Of a stretch of 64,000 nucleotides of DNA, positions 55,918-64,000 are shown in pieces. The notes beneath the pieces are model-generated. The model ran no database searches. It worked only from the letters and a program-made list of their open reading frames with translations, and was not told where the DNA came from. The position numbers and the translations under genes were made by a program. Source of the DNA: Pseudomonas sp. TTU2014-080ASC (GTDB lineage Bacteria; Pseudomonadota; Gammaproteobacteria; Pseudomonadales; Pseudomonadaceae); contig NZ_LKKK01000012.1 in assembly GCF_001446935.1 (NCBI RefSeq), positions 186,001 to 250,000 on the forward strand, written 5' to 3'. Every line of letters starts with the position of its first letter. The stretch's first letter is position 1.

Positions 55918-56409
55918 TCACGCGAACCTGCTCCCCCAATCCTCCGGTAGCAACTGCCCTTTAAACGCTTGCGCCTCCTCCAGCTTCACCTCGTCCGCAC
56001 GCAGCGGTTCACCGCATTCGGAACACACCAACACGCCGCGCATGCGATGCCCGCAGGTGCGGTGTGTGCGCTGGATCGGCGCGCCTTCCGGGCCGCTCAT
56101 ATGGCGGTCACCCCAATCCACCAAGGTGACGATCACCGGATACAGATCCCGGCCTTTATCTGTCAGACGATATTCCTCACGCAGCGGCCGTTCCTGATAA
56201 GCCACCTTATCCAACACACCGGCCTCGGTGAGTTTCTTCAGGCGGTCGGCCAACAGATGGCGGGTCACGCCCAAGCGTTTTTCAAAAACGTCAAAACGAC
56301 GCGTACCCAGAAAGCATTCACGCAGCACCAGCAGCGTCCAGCGATCTCCCACAACCGACAACGCTCTCGCAAGCGAACAGGGTTGTTGGTCCAGCTCTTC
56401 CCACCGCAT
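55918..56409 (-). CDS. HxlR-family transcriptional regulator
   Basis: 163 aa. Winged helix: CSLARALSVVGDRWTLLVLR, then ECFLGTRRFDVFEKRLGVTR and EYRLTDKGRDLYPVIVTLVD. A C-terminal CGHRMRGVLVCSECGEPL stretch has two Cys pairs that could bind metal or sense redox state. Start MRWEELDQQPCSLARALSVV at 56409. Divergent from an SDR-isomerase pair whose promoter carries two identical-type dyads, so it probably controls that pair. Confidence 0.88.
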   Translation of the reverse strand: MRWEELDQQPCSLARALSVVGDRWTLLVLRECFLGTRRFDVFEKRLGVTRHLLADRLKKLTEAGVLDKVAYQERPLREEYRLTDKGRDLYPVIVTLVDWGDRHMSGPEGAPIQRTHRTCGHRMRGVLVCSECGEPLRADEVKLEEAQAFKGQLLPEDWGSRFA

Positions 56410-56449
56410 AAGCCAATCTCCACAAACGTCTGCGAACAATAGCTTGACA

Positions 56450-56495
56450 GGTTCTAAAATGGAACCGACTATCAAATAAGTTCTAAAAAGGAACT
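56450..56495. promoter_or_regulatory. Two tandem operators in the HxlR/SDR divergent promoter
   Basis: GGTTCTAAAATGGAACC (56450-56466) and AGTTCTAAAAAGGAACT (56479-56495) are both perfect 5-bp dyads with the same GTTC-TAAAAnG-GAAC core, centres 29 bp apart. TTGACA at 56444-56449 is a good -35, and the first dyad fills the expected 17-base spacer. The second dyad covers the ribosome-binding region of the SDR gene. A binding role for the HxlR protein is inferred. Confidence 0.7.
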
Positions 56496-56508
56496 AATGG
56501 AGAATCCA

Positions 56509-57237
56509 ATGACAGATCGCAAGGCAGTTCTGGTTGTCGGTGCCGGTGATGCAACAGGCGGTGCCATTGCAAAGCGCTTCGCCAGAGAGGGTTATGTGGC
56601 CTGTGTCGCCCGGCGTAATGCCGAAAAGCTGCAGCCACTGGTGGACGAAATCGAAGCAGCAGGCGGCAGCGTGCGGGCATTTGGCTGCGATGCGCGGGTT
56701 GAAGAACAGGTAGTCGAATTGTTCGCCACCATCGAGCGGGAAGTCGGCCCGCTGCATGCTGTCGTCTTCAATATCGGGGCCAACGTGCAGTTCTCCATTA
56801 CCGAAACCACCGAGCGGGTCTACCGCAAAGTTTGGGAAATGGCAGCGCTGGCAGGCTTTCTCACTGGCCGTGAAGCCGCCAAGGTGATGCTGCCCCGAGG
56901 TCACGGCACAATCATTTTCACCGGTGCGACAGCTTCACTACGAGGGCGCGCTAATTTCAGCGCCTTTGCCAGCGCCAAGTTTGCCCTGCGTGCGCTGGCA
57001 CAAAGCATGGCGCGGGAGTTGGGGCCGAAGGGCATTCATGTGGCTCACCCGATTATCGATGGTGCCATCGACACCGCCTTTATCCGCGACACCTTCCCGC
57101 AGCTGTACAAGCTCAAGGAGCAAGACGGCATCCTAAACCCGGATCACATCGCCGAGACCTACTGGCAGATCCATTGCCAACCGCGCGATTGCTGGGTCCA
57201 CGAAATGGACCTGCGCCCCTGGTCCGAAACCTTCTGA
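56509..57237 (+). CDS. Short-chain dehydrogenase/reductase with atypical active site
   Basis: 242 aa. Rossmann start AVLVVGAGDATGGAIAKRFA departs from the usual GxxxGxG, and the catalytic YxxxK is replaced by FASAK (GATASLRGRANFSAFASAKF). This form is known for a subgroup of bacterial SDRs that lack the standard tetrad, so activity may differ. GGAG six bases before 56509; an ATG at 56497 is an alternative. Followed by an isomerase-like gene 26 bases on, likely one transcript. Confidence 0.82.
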   Translation: MTDRKAVLVVGAGDATGGAIAKRFAREGYVACVARRNAEKLQPLVDEIEAAGGSVRAFGCDARVEEQVVELFATIEREVGPLHAVVFNIGANVQFSITETTERVYRKVWEMAALAGFLTGREAAKVMLPRGHGTIIFTGATASLRGRANFSAFASAKFALRALAQSMARELGPKGIHVAHPIIDGAIDTAFIRDTFPQLYKLKEQDGILNPDHIAETYWQIHCQPRDCWVHEMDLRPWSETF

Positions 57238-57263
57238 TCCCCATAAACATAAGGAATATGTGC

Positions 57264-57851
57264 ATGAGTAAGACAGTAGAGTTCTTTTTCGACTTCGGCA
57301 GCCCGACCAGCTATCTGGCCTGGACCCAACTGCCACGTATCGCCCTGGAGCACGGTGCCGAAATAATCTGGCGACCGGTGTTGCTCGGCGCAATCTTCAA
57401 GGCCACCGGCAACAGTTCACCGGTAGCGATTCCAACTAAAGGCCGCTACATGCTGAACGATATGGCCCGCTTTGCGCGACGCTACGGAGTCCTGCTGGCA
57501 CCCAACCCGTTCTTCCCGATTAACACGCTACAGCTTATGCGTGGCGCAACCGGGTACCTCGGCACAGAAGACTTCCCCCGCTACGTTAAAGCCATCTACG
57601 AAGGCATTTGGACTCAGCGCCTGAACTTGGGTGACGTGGCACAGGTGGCGACAGTGCTGACTCAAGCCGGGCTCGATCCCGCTCGGTTCAAGGAGTTGAT
57701 CAATGATGAGAACATCAAAGAGACGCTGAAGAACAACACCGACGAAGCCGTCAAACGCGGCCTGTTCGGTGTACCGACCTACTTTGTCGGTAAGGAGATG
57801 TTCTTCGGCCAGGACCGCCTCGACTTTGTCGCCGAAGCGTTGCAGGGCTGA
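57264..57851 (+). CDS. 2-hydroxychromene-2-carboxylate isomerase / DsbA-like thioredoxin-fold protein
   Basis: 195 aa of the GST-kappa/DsbA fold family. N-terminus KTVEFFFDFGSPTSYLAWTQ has the GSPxSY motif where the glutathione-contacting serine sits, instead of a CxxC. C-terminus GLFGVPTYFVGKEMFFGQDR is the cis-Pro strand. Probably glutathione-dependent isomerase or transferase; the true substrate is unknown. AAGGA eight bases upstream sets 57264. Confidence 0.87.
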   Translation: MSKTVEFFFDFGSPTSYLAWTQLPRIALEHGAEIIWRPVLLGAIFKATGNSSPVAIPTKGRYMLNDMARFARRYGVLLAPNPFFPINTLQLMRGATGYLGTEDFPRYVKAIYEGIWTQRLNLGDVAQVATVLTQAGLDPARFKELINDENIKETLKNNTDEAVKRGLFGVPTYFVGKEMFFGQDRLDFVAEALQG

Positions 57852-57863
57852 AGCGCTACCCGG

Positions 57864-58301
57864 TCAGGTTTCCAGCAGGAAGGTGACCGGGCCATCGTTG
57901 ATCAGGTGCACCTGCATGTCCGCACCGAACTGGCCGGTGGCGACATCGGCGTGCAGGTTGCGCGCCTGAGCCACAAGCAGATCGAACAACTCAGCCCCCA
58001 TCACCGGCGAGGCGGCGCTGGAAAAGCTTGGGCGCAGGCCGCTTTCGGTATCGGCTGCCAAGGTGAACTGAGAGACCAGCAGCAGGCCGCCGTTCACATC
58101 CTTCAGGGACAAGTTCATCTTGCCAGCCGCATCGCTGAACACACGATAGTTCAGCAGTTTGTGCAGCATTTTCTCGACACTTGCCGGCGTGTCTTGGGGT
58201 TCTACCCCAACCAAGACCAACAGTCCATGATCAATAGCGCCGACAACTTCACCAGCGACTTCTACGCGCGCGCTACGGGCGCGCTGGATCAATGCTTTCA
58301 T
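57864..58301 (-). CDS. dtd: D-aminoacyl-tRNA deacylase
   Basis: 145 aa. Removes D-amino acids mischarged on tRNA. Signatures [40 protein letters not shown] with the SQFTL motif, and the C-terminal [11 protein letters not shown]. Overlaps pip by 4 bases and follows it on the same strand. Confidence 0.96.
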   Translation of the reverse strand: MKALIQRARSARVEVAGEVVGAIDHGLLVLVGVEPQDTPASVEKMLHKLLNYRVFSDAAGKMNLSLKDVNGGLLLVSQFTLAADTESGLRPSFSSAASPVMGAELFDLLVAQARNLHADVATGQFGADMQVHLINDGPVTFLLET

Positions 58302-59269
58302 GCTTCATCCGGTGCCAGGTTCAACAAACGGCGGGCCATTTCATCGGCCGCCCTGACCAAGGCGTCTGTTATACCGCTTTCTGCTGCTGAATGGCCGGCA
58401 TCCCGAATAATTTGCAGTTCGCTGTTCGGCCAAGCCTTGTGCAGCGCCCAAGCGTTGTCCAGCGGGCAGATTACGTCGTAGCGACCATGCACAATCACGC
58501 CGGGCAGATGGGCGATCTTGCCGATATCGCGCAGCAGCTGGTTAGGCTCAAGGAACGAATTATTAGTGAAGTAATGGCATTCAATGCGCGCAATCGACAG
58601 GGCTCGCGCAGCTTCACTGAAACGGTCAACGATCAGCGGGTTAGGCCGCAAGGTCGCGGTGCGCCCCTCCCAAGTTGACCAAGCTTTGGCTGCATGCATC
58701 TGGGCGATCTGATCCGGGCCGGTCAGGCGTTTGTAGAAGGCGCTGACCAGATCGTCGCGTTCATCTGCCGGAATCGGTGACAGATAGTCTTCCCAATAAT
58801 CGGGGAACAGACGACTCGCGCCCTCCTGATACAGCCAGCGCACGTCTTCAGGCCGGGCCAGAAAGATGCCGCGCAAAATCAGCCCCAGCACCCGCTGCGG
58901 ATGTGCCTGTGCATAAGCCAGCGCCAGGGTCGAGCCCCACGAGCCGCCGAACAGCACCCACTTATCAATACCGAGGTGCTCGCGGATACGCTCCATATCC
59001 TCAACCAGCGCCTGAGTGGTGTTGTTCTCCAGGCTGGCGTGAGGCGTTGAGCGCCCACAGCCGCGCTGATCGAAGGTGATGATGCGATACAGAGCCGGAT
59101 CAAAATAGCGGCGGCTTGAGGCATCACAGCCCGCGCCTGGCCCGCCGTGAATAAACACCACAGGCAAGCCGGTGGACGTACCGCTCTCATCCACGTACAA
59201 CACATGTGGCGCCTCAACTGCCAGCTCATGACGGGCGTAGGGCTTGATGTCCGGGTACAGGGTCTGCAT
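58298..59269 (-). CDS. pip: Proline iminopeptidase
   Basis: 323 aa S33 alpha/beta hydrolase that removes N-terminal proline. HGGPGAGCD oxyanion segment, nucleophile elbow [15 protein letters not shown], Asp in [13 protein letters not shown], His near [14 protein letters not shown] upstream of the ATG at 59269 and start [20 protein letters not shown] match the family; 59314 is too long. Confidence 0.95.
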   Translation of the reverse strand: MQTLYPDIKPYARHELAVEAPHVLYVDESGTSTGLPVVFIHGGPGAGCDASSRRYFDPALYRIITFDQRGCGRSTPHASLENNTTQALVEDMERIREHLGIDKWVLFGGSWGSTLALAYAQAHPQRVLGLILRGIFLARPEDVRWLYQEGASRLFPDYWEDYLSPIPADERDDLVSAFYKRLTGPDQIAQMHAAKAWSTWEGRTATLRPNPLIVDRFSEAARALSIARIECHYFTNNSFLEPNQLLRDIGKIAHLPGVIVHGRYDVICPLDNAWALHKAWPNSELQIIRDAGHSAAESGITDALVRAADEMARRLLNLAPDEA

Positions 59270-59363
59270 GTTTAGCTCCTGAAAGGGTGCGCTCGAGACT
59301 GTCTGCGTCCGCATCAGCCTTCGTCACGATAGCCGCATCATAACCACGAAAAAGGCATTCAGC

Positions 59364-59798
59364 ATGACACGCCGGATCTTTGCCAGCGCAATCTTGATCT
59401 CCATCACTCTGCTCGTCGGCTGTGGCCGCAAAGATGACCCACTATCCGCACTTGAAGCGGCCGTGGAGCAGCTGCAAACCAACCTCGAAGCCAAACAGAC
59501 CGGCGATGTGCTGGATCAACTGCACCCACAGTTCTCTGCTCAGCAAAACTACGACCGCGACTGGGCTAAGCGCACCATGTTGTTGCTGTTTATGCGGCAC
59601 AAAAACGTCAAGGTCATCGGCCTAAGCAAACAGAGCTCGCTGGACAGCACTTACCGCGACCGCGGCCATACAGAGGCGCAAGTGGCGCTGACCGGCGCAG
59701 AAGGGCTGATTCCCAACAGCGCCGGGCATTACACGGTAAAGCTTGAATGGTGGCAGGAAGACGGCGAGTGGAAACTGGCGCGCCTGAATTGGGATTAA
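59364..59798 (+). CDS. Putative lipoprotein, unknown function
   Basis: 144 aa with a lipoprotein signal (MTRRIFASAILISITLLVGC, lipobox LVGC, Cys20). The mature part resembles a small SnoaL/NTF2-like or DUF-type fold (HPQFSAQQNYDRDWAKRTML; HYTVKLEWWQEDGEWKLARL) but no family is sure. Convergent with the next gene by 4 bases overlap. Confidence 0.78.
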   Translation: MTRRIFASAILISITLLVGCGRKDDPLSALEAAVEQLQTNLEAKQTGDVLDQLHPQFSAQQNYDRDWAKRTMLLLFMRHKNVKVIGLSKQSSLDSTYRDRGHTEAQVALTGAEGLIPNSAGHYTVKLEWWQEDGEWKLARLNWD

Positions 59799-60349
59799 AA
59801 GATGAAAGGGATAAACATCCGGCTGCGCTGCATATAGTCCGCATAGGCCTGACCAAATACGTGTCGGCACTCAGCCTCATCGCAACGCGCGGTCAGATAC
59901 AGCGCCACACTGGTCACCGCCGCCAACACCCAACTGGCCAGCCCCGGCTGCTTAAAGGCCACACCCCAAGCCAACAACAGCAATGAGGCATACAACGGAT
60001 GGCGGATTACCCGGTAAATACCGGACGTCACCAGCTGCGAAGTACGCTCAAAAGCAAACAACTCGGCATCCTGACGCTGAGCGTCCGGCTTACCGATCTT
60101 GCGCAGTTGATAAAGGCCGACAAACAACAGCAGCAGCGAGCTGAACAGCAGCGCCCACGACACCAGTTGATGTGCGCTATAACGATCCTCAAACCACTGC
60201 GGGCCATTGAGCACCAGTAACGCCAGAATCGCCTCCCAGGCGAAGAACCGATAAAAACCGTGGGACTTAGGCCGCAGCAACGCCTGCCGGGACAACCCCA
60301 GCAACAACAACGACCCAATTACAAACGCCCCAGCTTGCACCCACACCAT
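59795..60349 (-). CDS. Isoprenylcysteine-carboxyl-methyltransferase-like membrane protein
   Basis: 184 aa with about five membrane helices. Core motif GIYRVIRHPLYASLLLLAWG and C-terminal ECRHVFGQAYADYMQRSRMF are typical of the ICMT/PEMT-like methyltransferase group in bacteria, which bind SAM at the membrane. The acceptor is unknown. The stop overlaps the convergent lipoprotein gene end. Confidence 0.8.
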   Translation of the reverse strand: MVWVQAGAFVIGSLLLLGLSRQALLRPKSHGFYRFFAWEAILALLVLNGPQWFEDRYSAHQLVSWALLFSSLLLLFVGLYQLRKIGKPDAQRQDAELFAFERTSQLVTSGIYRVIRHPLYASLLLLAWGVAFKQPGLASWVLAAVTSVALYLTARCDEAECRHVFGQAYADYMQRSRMFIPFIF

Positions 60350-60433
60350 CCACTACTCTCCCCAACCGGCCCGGCGCTGCGCGCTTTAGAGCCCCTCTGT
60401 TACACTTCCGTACCACTTAATTCGGCCCAGCCA

Positions 60434-60841
60434 ATGGATCGCTCACAACTGCACAATCTGCTGCCCCACCAAGGCCCGGCTCTGTGGCTGGATCGCCTGT
60501 TGGCGCACGACAGCACGCACATTCAGGGGCTCAGCGCCTGGCATTATCTGGATGCCTTCGGCGCGGATGCATCGCCCTGCCTGCTGTTTGAGGCAGCTGC
60601 TCAGTTGTGCGCCGCACATGGTGCCCTATACGGCGACAGCAGTGCTATTGAAATGGCATTGGTGGGCAAGCTTTCCCAGTTGCAGGTTCATCACGAACCC
60701 GAGCATCGCGACGGTGCGTTGGAATTGGCTGCAGAGCAAGAGGCGTTAAGCCCGGCAGGTGCTTTGTACGCCTTTAGCGTCCACCATCACGGCCAGCTGC
60801 TGTTGGACGGCAAACTGCTTCTGGTGCTGGTCCATGCTTGA
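60434..60841 (+). CDS. Hotdog-fold 3-hydroxyacyl-ACP dehydratase-like protein
   Basis: 135 aa. LLPHQGPALWLDRLLAHDST is the FabZ/FabA-like active-site N-terminus with His after Pro; CLLFEAAAQLCAAHGALYGD matches the hotdog central helix. ApeP-type dehydratases of aryl polyene clusters look similar. It starts an operon with an ABC exporter, acyl carrier protein and ketosynthase, overlapping the ATPase gene by 8 bases. Catalytic competence not confirmed. Confidence 0.7.
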   Translation: MDRSQLHNLLPHQGPALWLDRLLAHDSTHIQGLSAWHYLDAFGADASPCLLFEAAAQLCAAHGALYGDSSAIEMALVGKLSQLQVHHEPEHRDGALELAAEQEALSPAGALYAFSVHHHGQLLLDGKLLLVLVHA

Positions 60842-61718
60842 ACTCAAACAGCTCAGTCATCATTACCCTGGTGCCAGCCGTGCTGCGCTGCAAGGCATCG
60901 ACCTGCACGTACAAGCTGGAGAATGCATCGGCCTGCTGGGCAGCAACGGTGCGGGCAAAACCACATTGCTGTCGCTGATCAGCGGCGTGCTAGCGGTGCA
61001 GCAAGGTGAATTGCGCTGGCAGGATCAGCCGCGCCTGGGTCTGATTCCGCAGCAACTGGCGTTCTACGCCGGGCTGAAAGTGAAAGAAAACCTCGCGCTG
61101 TTTGCCGATCTCTACCAACTGCGCGGGCCAGAGCGCCAGCAAGCGCTGCAACGTTGCATCGACACCTGCGCCCTGAGTGACAAGCTCAACGCCCGTAGCG
61201 AGCAGCTTTCCGGCGGTGAACAGCGCCGTCTCAACTTCGCCATCGGCCTGCTGCAACCGGCGGATCTGTACCTGTTCGATGAGGCCACCGTGGGTGTGGA
61301 TGCCAGCAACCGTCAGCAGTTGCTCAGCGCCGTCGAACAACTCACCCAGGACGGCAAAGCGGTGATCTACACCAGCCATTATCTGGAAGAAGTGGAGCGC
61401 GTCGCTCAGCGCATCCTGCTGCTGCATGAAGGCCAGGTGCGACTGGATGTGGATAAACGCCAACTGCTCGGCGACGACCACGGCCTACTGCTGGAATGGC
61501 CGGATCAGATACCGGCAGGGCTCGACGCTCTGCTTGAGCGCCTGCAACTGAAGGCAGAAGCCCTGCACAAAGGCCTGCGCATCAACGCCATCAGCCCGCA
61601 ACAGTTACTGGAGATCAGCCAGTTTATTGCCGCGCAAAGTGAGCAACCGAGCCTGCTGCGCTATGGCCGCCCCTCCCTTGAACAGCTATACCTGCGCCTG
61701 AACGGAGGCCGCCTGTGA
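60834..61718 (+). CDS. ABC transporter ATPase (ABC-2 exporter type)
   Basis: 294 aa. Walker A LLGSNGAGKTTLLSLISG, signature LSGGEQRRLNFAIGL, Walker B DLYLFDEATVGVDASNRQQL, switch His in YTSHYLEE. C-terminal extension of about 80 residues is typical of CcmA/YadG-like exporters. Start ATG at 60834 inside the previous gene end. Works with the permease encoded next (4-base overlap). Confidence 0.9.
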   Translation: MLELKQLSHHYPGASRAALQGIDLHVQAGECIGLLGSNGAGKTTLLSLISGVLAVQQGELRWQDQPRLGLIPQQLAFYAGLKVKENLALFADLYQLRGPERQQALQRCIDTCALSDKLNARSEQLSGGEQRRLNFAIGLLQPADLYLFDEATVGVDASNRQQLLSAVEQLTQDGKAVIYTSHYLEEVERVAQRILLLHEGQVRLDVDKRQLLGDDHGLLLEWPDQIPAGLDALLERLQLKAEALHKGLRINAISPQQLLEISQFIAAQSEQPSLLRYGRPSLEQLYLRLNGGRL

Positions 61719-62899
61719 GACTCCGAGCGCTGATATGTAAAGAACTGCTCCTACTGCTGCGCGACCCGCACGCGCTGGCGGTGCTGTTTATCATGCCCGC
61801 GCTGTTCCTGCTGCTGATGGCCGGTGCCATGTCCAACTACATGCAAGAAAAGCCACCGGCGCTGCGCCTGATTGTCGAAGCACCGAGCGACGCCAGCAGC
61901 GAGTTCTTCCGCGCAGCCCTGCAAGCCCAATTGCCGGACAGCGACCTGCTCAGCAGCAGCGACGAACGCCTGGCTCGCGTCAGCCTGCCTGCTGATTTTG
62001 ATCAGCACCTGCTCGACTCGCCGCATCAAGGCCCGGCCCTGAGCTTCCCGCCGCAGTTCGACAAACTCTCGCGCCAGCGCCTGCACAGCGCGGTGTCGAT
62101 CGCCCTCGCGCAAACCCGCCTGCTTGCCTATCTGGAAGACAGCGGCGAGATTGACGAAGGGCTGAGCCAGACCGAACGCCTGCAACTGATTCAGCAGCGC
62201 ACCCAAAGCCAGATCAGCGAACACGAACTGCTCAGCAGCGGCGACCTCAGTGGCCGAGCCAACGCCACTCAGTTGAGCGTGCCCGCGTGGCTGATCTTCG
62301 GCATGTTCTTTATCGTCCTGCCTATGGCCGGTGGCTTCCAGCGCGAACAACAAAGTGGCGCGCTGCTGCGCCTGCGCTGCATGGGCCTGAGCCTCGGCAC
62401 ACTGGTACTGAGCAAGCTGCTGCCCTATGTGCTGATCAACCTCGTTCAATTCAGCGCCCTGCTCGCCCTCGGCGTGTACGGCCTGCCGCTGCTGGGCTTA
62501 CCTGCTCTGAGCCTGCCGGGCAGTGCTGCGGGCTATATCGTTCTGGCCATCAGCCTGACACTCGCCACCTGTAGCCTTGGCTTGCTGCTGGCGGCCCTGG
62601 CCCGCAGTGCCGAACAGGCCTTGTTGCTCGGCGGCGGTATCAATATCCTGCTGGCGGCATTGGGCGGCATCATGGTGCCGAAGAGCGTAATGCCCGCCGC
62701 CATGGCGCAAATCGCCGAACTGTCACCCATGAGTTGGGCGCTGGACGCCTTTCTCACCTTACTAGTAGGCCAGGGCACACTGGCCGACATCGCCCCTTAC
62801 TGCGCCCGCCTGCTGATCGTTGCAGTGCTGCTGGGCGTAGGCGGGCTGTTTTTGTTCACAAGAAGAATACGGCACACGCAATGGACCACTCATTACTAG
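61715..62899 (+). CDS. ABC-2 type permease
   Basis: 394 aa. One N-terminal helix (ALAVLFIMPALFLLLMAGAM), a large non-membrane loop to about residue 185, then five to six helices (AWLIFGMFFIVLPMAGG; LPYVLINLVQFSALLALGVY; LLGGGINILLAALGGIMVPK; LLIVAVLLGVGGLFLFTRR). This is the YhhJ/DrrB-like layout for lipid or drug export. With the ATPase it is likely to move the product of the linked acyl-carrier pathway. Overlaps the carrier gene by 19 bases. Confidence 0.88.
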   Translation: MRLRALICKELLLLLRDPHALAVLFIMPALFLLLMAGAMSNYMQEKPPALRLIVEAPSDASSEFFRAALQAQLPDSDLLSSSDERLARVSLPADFDQHLLDSPHQGPALSFPPQFDKLSRQRLHSAVSIALAQTRLLAYLEDSGEIDEGLSQTERLQLIQQRTQSQISEHELLSSGDLSGRANATQLSVPAWLIFGMFFIVLPMAGGFQREQQSGALLRLRCMGLSLGTLVLSKLLPYVLINLVQFSALLALGVYGLPLLGLPALSLPGSAAGYIVLAISLTLATCSLGLLLAALARSAEQALLLGGGINILLAALGGIMVPKSVMPAAMAQIAELSPMSWALDAFLTLLVGQGTLADIAPYCARLLIVAVLLGVGGLFLFTRRIRHTQWTTHY

Positions 62900-63147
62900 A
62901 AGAACAACTCAAGCAACTCATCATTCGCGAGTGCGACAAAGAAGACGACATCGACTGGCAAGACATCACCAACGATGAAGTGCTGTTCGGCGGCAAAAGC
63001 CGCGTGCAGATGGACAGCCTCGACGCCCTGCAAGTCTCCCTGGCCTTGCAGCAACAGTACGGCGTGCGCATTGAAGGCGCTAAAGAAGGCCGCCGTATCC
63101 TCAGCACCATCAGCAGCATCGCCAGCTTTATCAGGCAGCACCAGTGA
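62881..63147 (+). CDS. Acyl carrier protein
   Basis: 88 aa acidic helical protein. The phosphopantetheine serine is in VQMDSLDALQVSLALQQQ. It differs from housekeeping AcpP and lies inside an operon, so it is probably a dedicated carrier. Start ATG at 62881 overlaps the permease end; end overlaps the ketosynthase by 4 bases. Confidence 0.85.
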   Translation: MDHSLLEEQLKQLIIRECDKEDDIDWQDITNDEVLFGGKSRVQMDSLDALQVSLALQQQYGVRIEGAKEGRRILSTISSIASFIRQHQ

Positions 63148-64000
63148 TCCCGATCTACCTGCAACGGGCCACGCTGGACTGCGCCCTGGGTGCCGATCTG
63201 GACAGCGCTGCCAACGCCCTGCACAGCGGAAGAATGCCCGCTGGCGAAACCTTTCTGCTGCATGAGCTGAACGAGCCGCGCTGCTATCTGCCTGCACAAG
63301 GCCAGCGGGATACGTTAGACGCACGGCTTAACCGCGTACTCGAAAACACCCTAGGGGCCAATGCGGGCGAGCTGAGCGACTGCCTGTTGATCGTCGCCAG
63401 CACCAGCCTCGACATCAGCGATCTGGAAGCGCTAACCCGCAGCAACGGCGGCTTTAAACCGGAAGACTCCACGCCACTGGACCTGCTCTCCGCCCAATTG
63501 CGCAAGCACTGGGGCTTTGCTGATGCCTTCACCCTTAACACCGCCTGCACCAGCGGCGCCAACGGCCTGCTCTACGGCGCACGCATGCTGGCGTCGGGGC
63601 TGTATCAGCGCGCTGTGGTCATGAGTTTTGAAACGCCCAGCGCCATTGCCCAACAAGGCTTCGGCGCGCTGATGCTGAGCAGCCCCAGCGGCCAGTACCG
63701 GCCATTTCACCCGCAGCGTGACGGCCTGATTTTGGGCGAAGCCTACGCCTGCACCCTGCTCAGCCGCGAGCCGGGCGAGCAACCGCTGGCGCGCCTGCTC
63801 GGCGGTTTCAGCGCCTGCGACACCAGTAGCCTGACCACCACCCGTGAAGACGGCAGCCATATTCACTGGGTCATGCAACAAGCCTTGCGCAGCGCCGGTT
63901 GCAGCGCCGAACAGATCGACCTGATCAAACTCCACGGCACCGCCACCAGCGCCAACGACGAAGCCGAAAGCAACGGCATGCGCTTGATGTATTCGCAGCA
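63144..64000 (+). CDS. Beta-ketoacyl-ACP synthase (partial, runs off the window)
   Basis: GTG start at 63144 overlaps the carrier stop (GTGA). 285 complete codons are visible: MIPIYLQRATLDCALGAD at the start, the active-site cysteine in TLNTACTSGANGLLYGARML, FHPQRDGLILGEAYACTLLS, and the first catalytic His in LIKLHGTATSANDEAES. Condensing-enzyme type, FabF-like, but the N-terminus is diverged. The second His lies outside the window. It would condense acyl groups on the carrier encoded beside it. Confidence 0.85.
   Translation, partial: MIPIYLQRATLDCALGADLDSAANALHSGRMPAGETFLLHELNEPRCYLPAQGQRDTLDARLNRVLENTLGANAGELSDCLLIVASTSLDISDLEALTRSNGGFKPEDSTPLDLLSAQLRKHWGFADAFTLNTACTSGANGLLYGARMLASGLYQRAVVMSFETPSAIAQQGFGALMLSSPSGQYRPFHPQRDGLILGEAYACTLLSREPGEQPLARLLGGFSACDTSSLTTTREDGSHIHWVMQQALRSAGCSAEQIDLIKLHGTATSANDEAESNGMRLMYSQ

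Overview
The window is a high-GC gammaproteobacterial chromosome segment from a Pseudomonas-type organism. This rests on gene content and order: the gbc/dgc/sox glycine betaine catabolic locus with GbdR and BetIBA, the argS-SPOR-hslVU-DUF971 block, the medium-chain-length PHA operon (phaC1-phaZ-phaD with convergent phaI-phaF), the ubiE-ubiJ-ubiB-hisI-hisE-tatABC-rsmE string, and REP-type repeats. No rRNA, tRNA, CRISPR array or insertion sequence was seen.

Region 1 (1-38.9 kb) takes choline and glycine betaine to serine and pyruvate. It holds purU (partial), soxGADB, glyA, ltaE, a dedicated ETF pair with dgcB and dgcA, a DUF5943 protein, a dipeptidase, divergent gbcA and gbcB, an MFS transporter, gbdR and sdaB. 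These are followed by an ABC uptake system (ATPase, permease, three substrate-binding proteins) and betI-betB-betA. Choline is oxidised by BetA/BetB to betaine, GbcAB removes the first methyl group, DgcAB the second, SoxBDAG the third, and GlyA and SdaB take glycine through serine to pyruvate. PurU and GlyA handle the one-carbon units.

Two accessory insertions break this locus. Between glyA and ltaE lies a PAAR protein with a C-terminal zinc-metallopeptidase motif, followed by two tandem paralogous secreted proteins; this looks like a type VI effector with duplicated immunity genes. Between the betaine transporter and betI lies an AT-richer nuclease-like patch: an unknown 186-aa protein, a GIY-YIG protein, and a decayed gene with three in-frame stops and a frameshift.

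Region 2 (39-60.4 kb) is housekeeping: argS, a SPOR protein, hslVU behind a sigma-32-like promoter, the PHA operon (without phaC2), ubiquinone, histidine and Tat genes, rsmE, an HxlR regulator divergent from an SDR/isomerase pair, dtd, pip, a lipoprotein and a membrane methyltransferase. Region 3 (60.4 kb to the end) starts an operon of hotdog dehydratase, ABC-2 exporter, acyl carrier protein and ketosynthase, probably a type II fatty-acid/polyketide-like cluster continuing beyond the window.

Intergenic spaces are rich in repeats: two copies of an 82-83 bp palindromic element, a relative near 55.8 kb, REP pairs flanking betBA, and a nested palindrome near 19.3 kb. An 18-bp BetI-type dyad lies before betB and recurs, at 15 of 18 positions, before gbdR.
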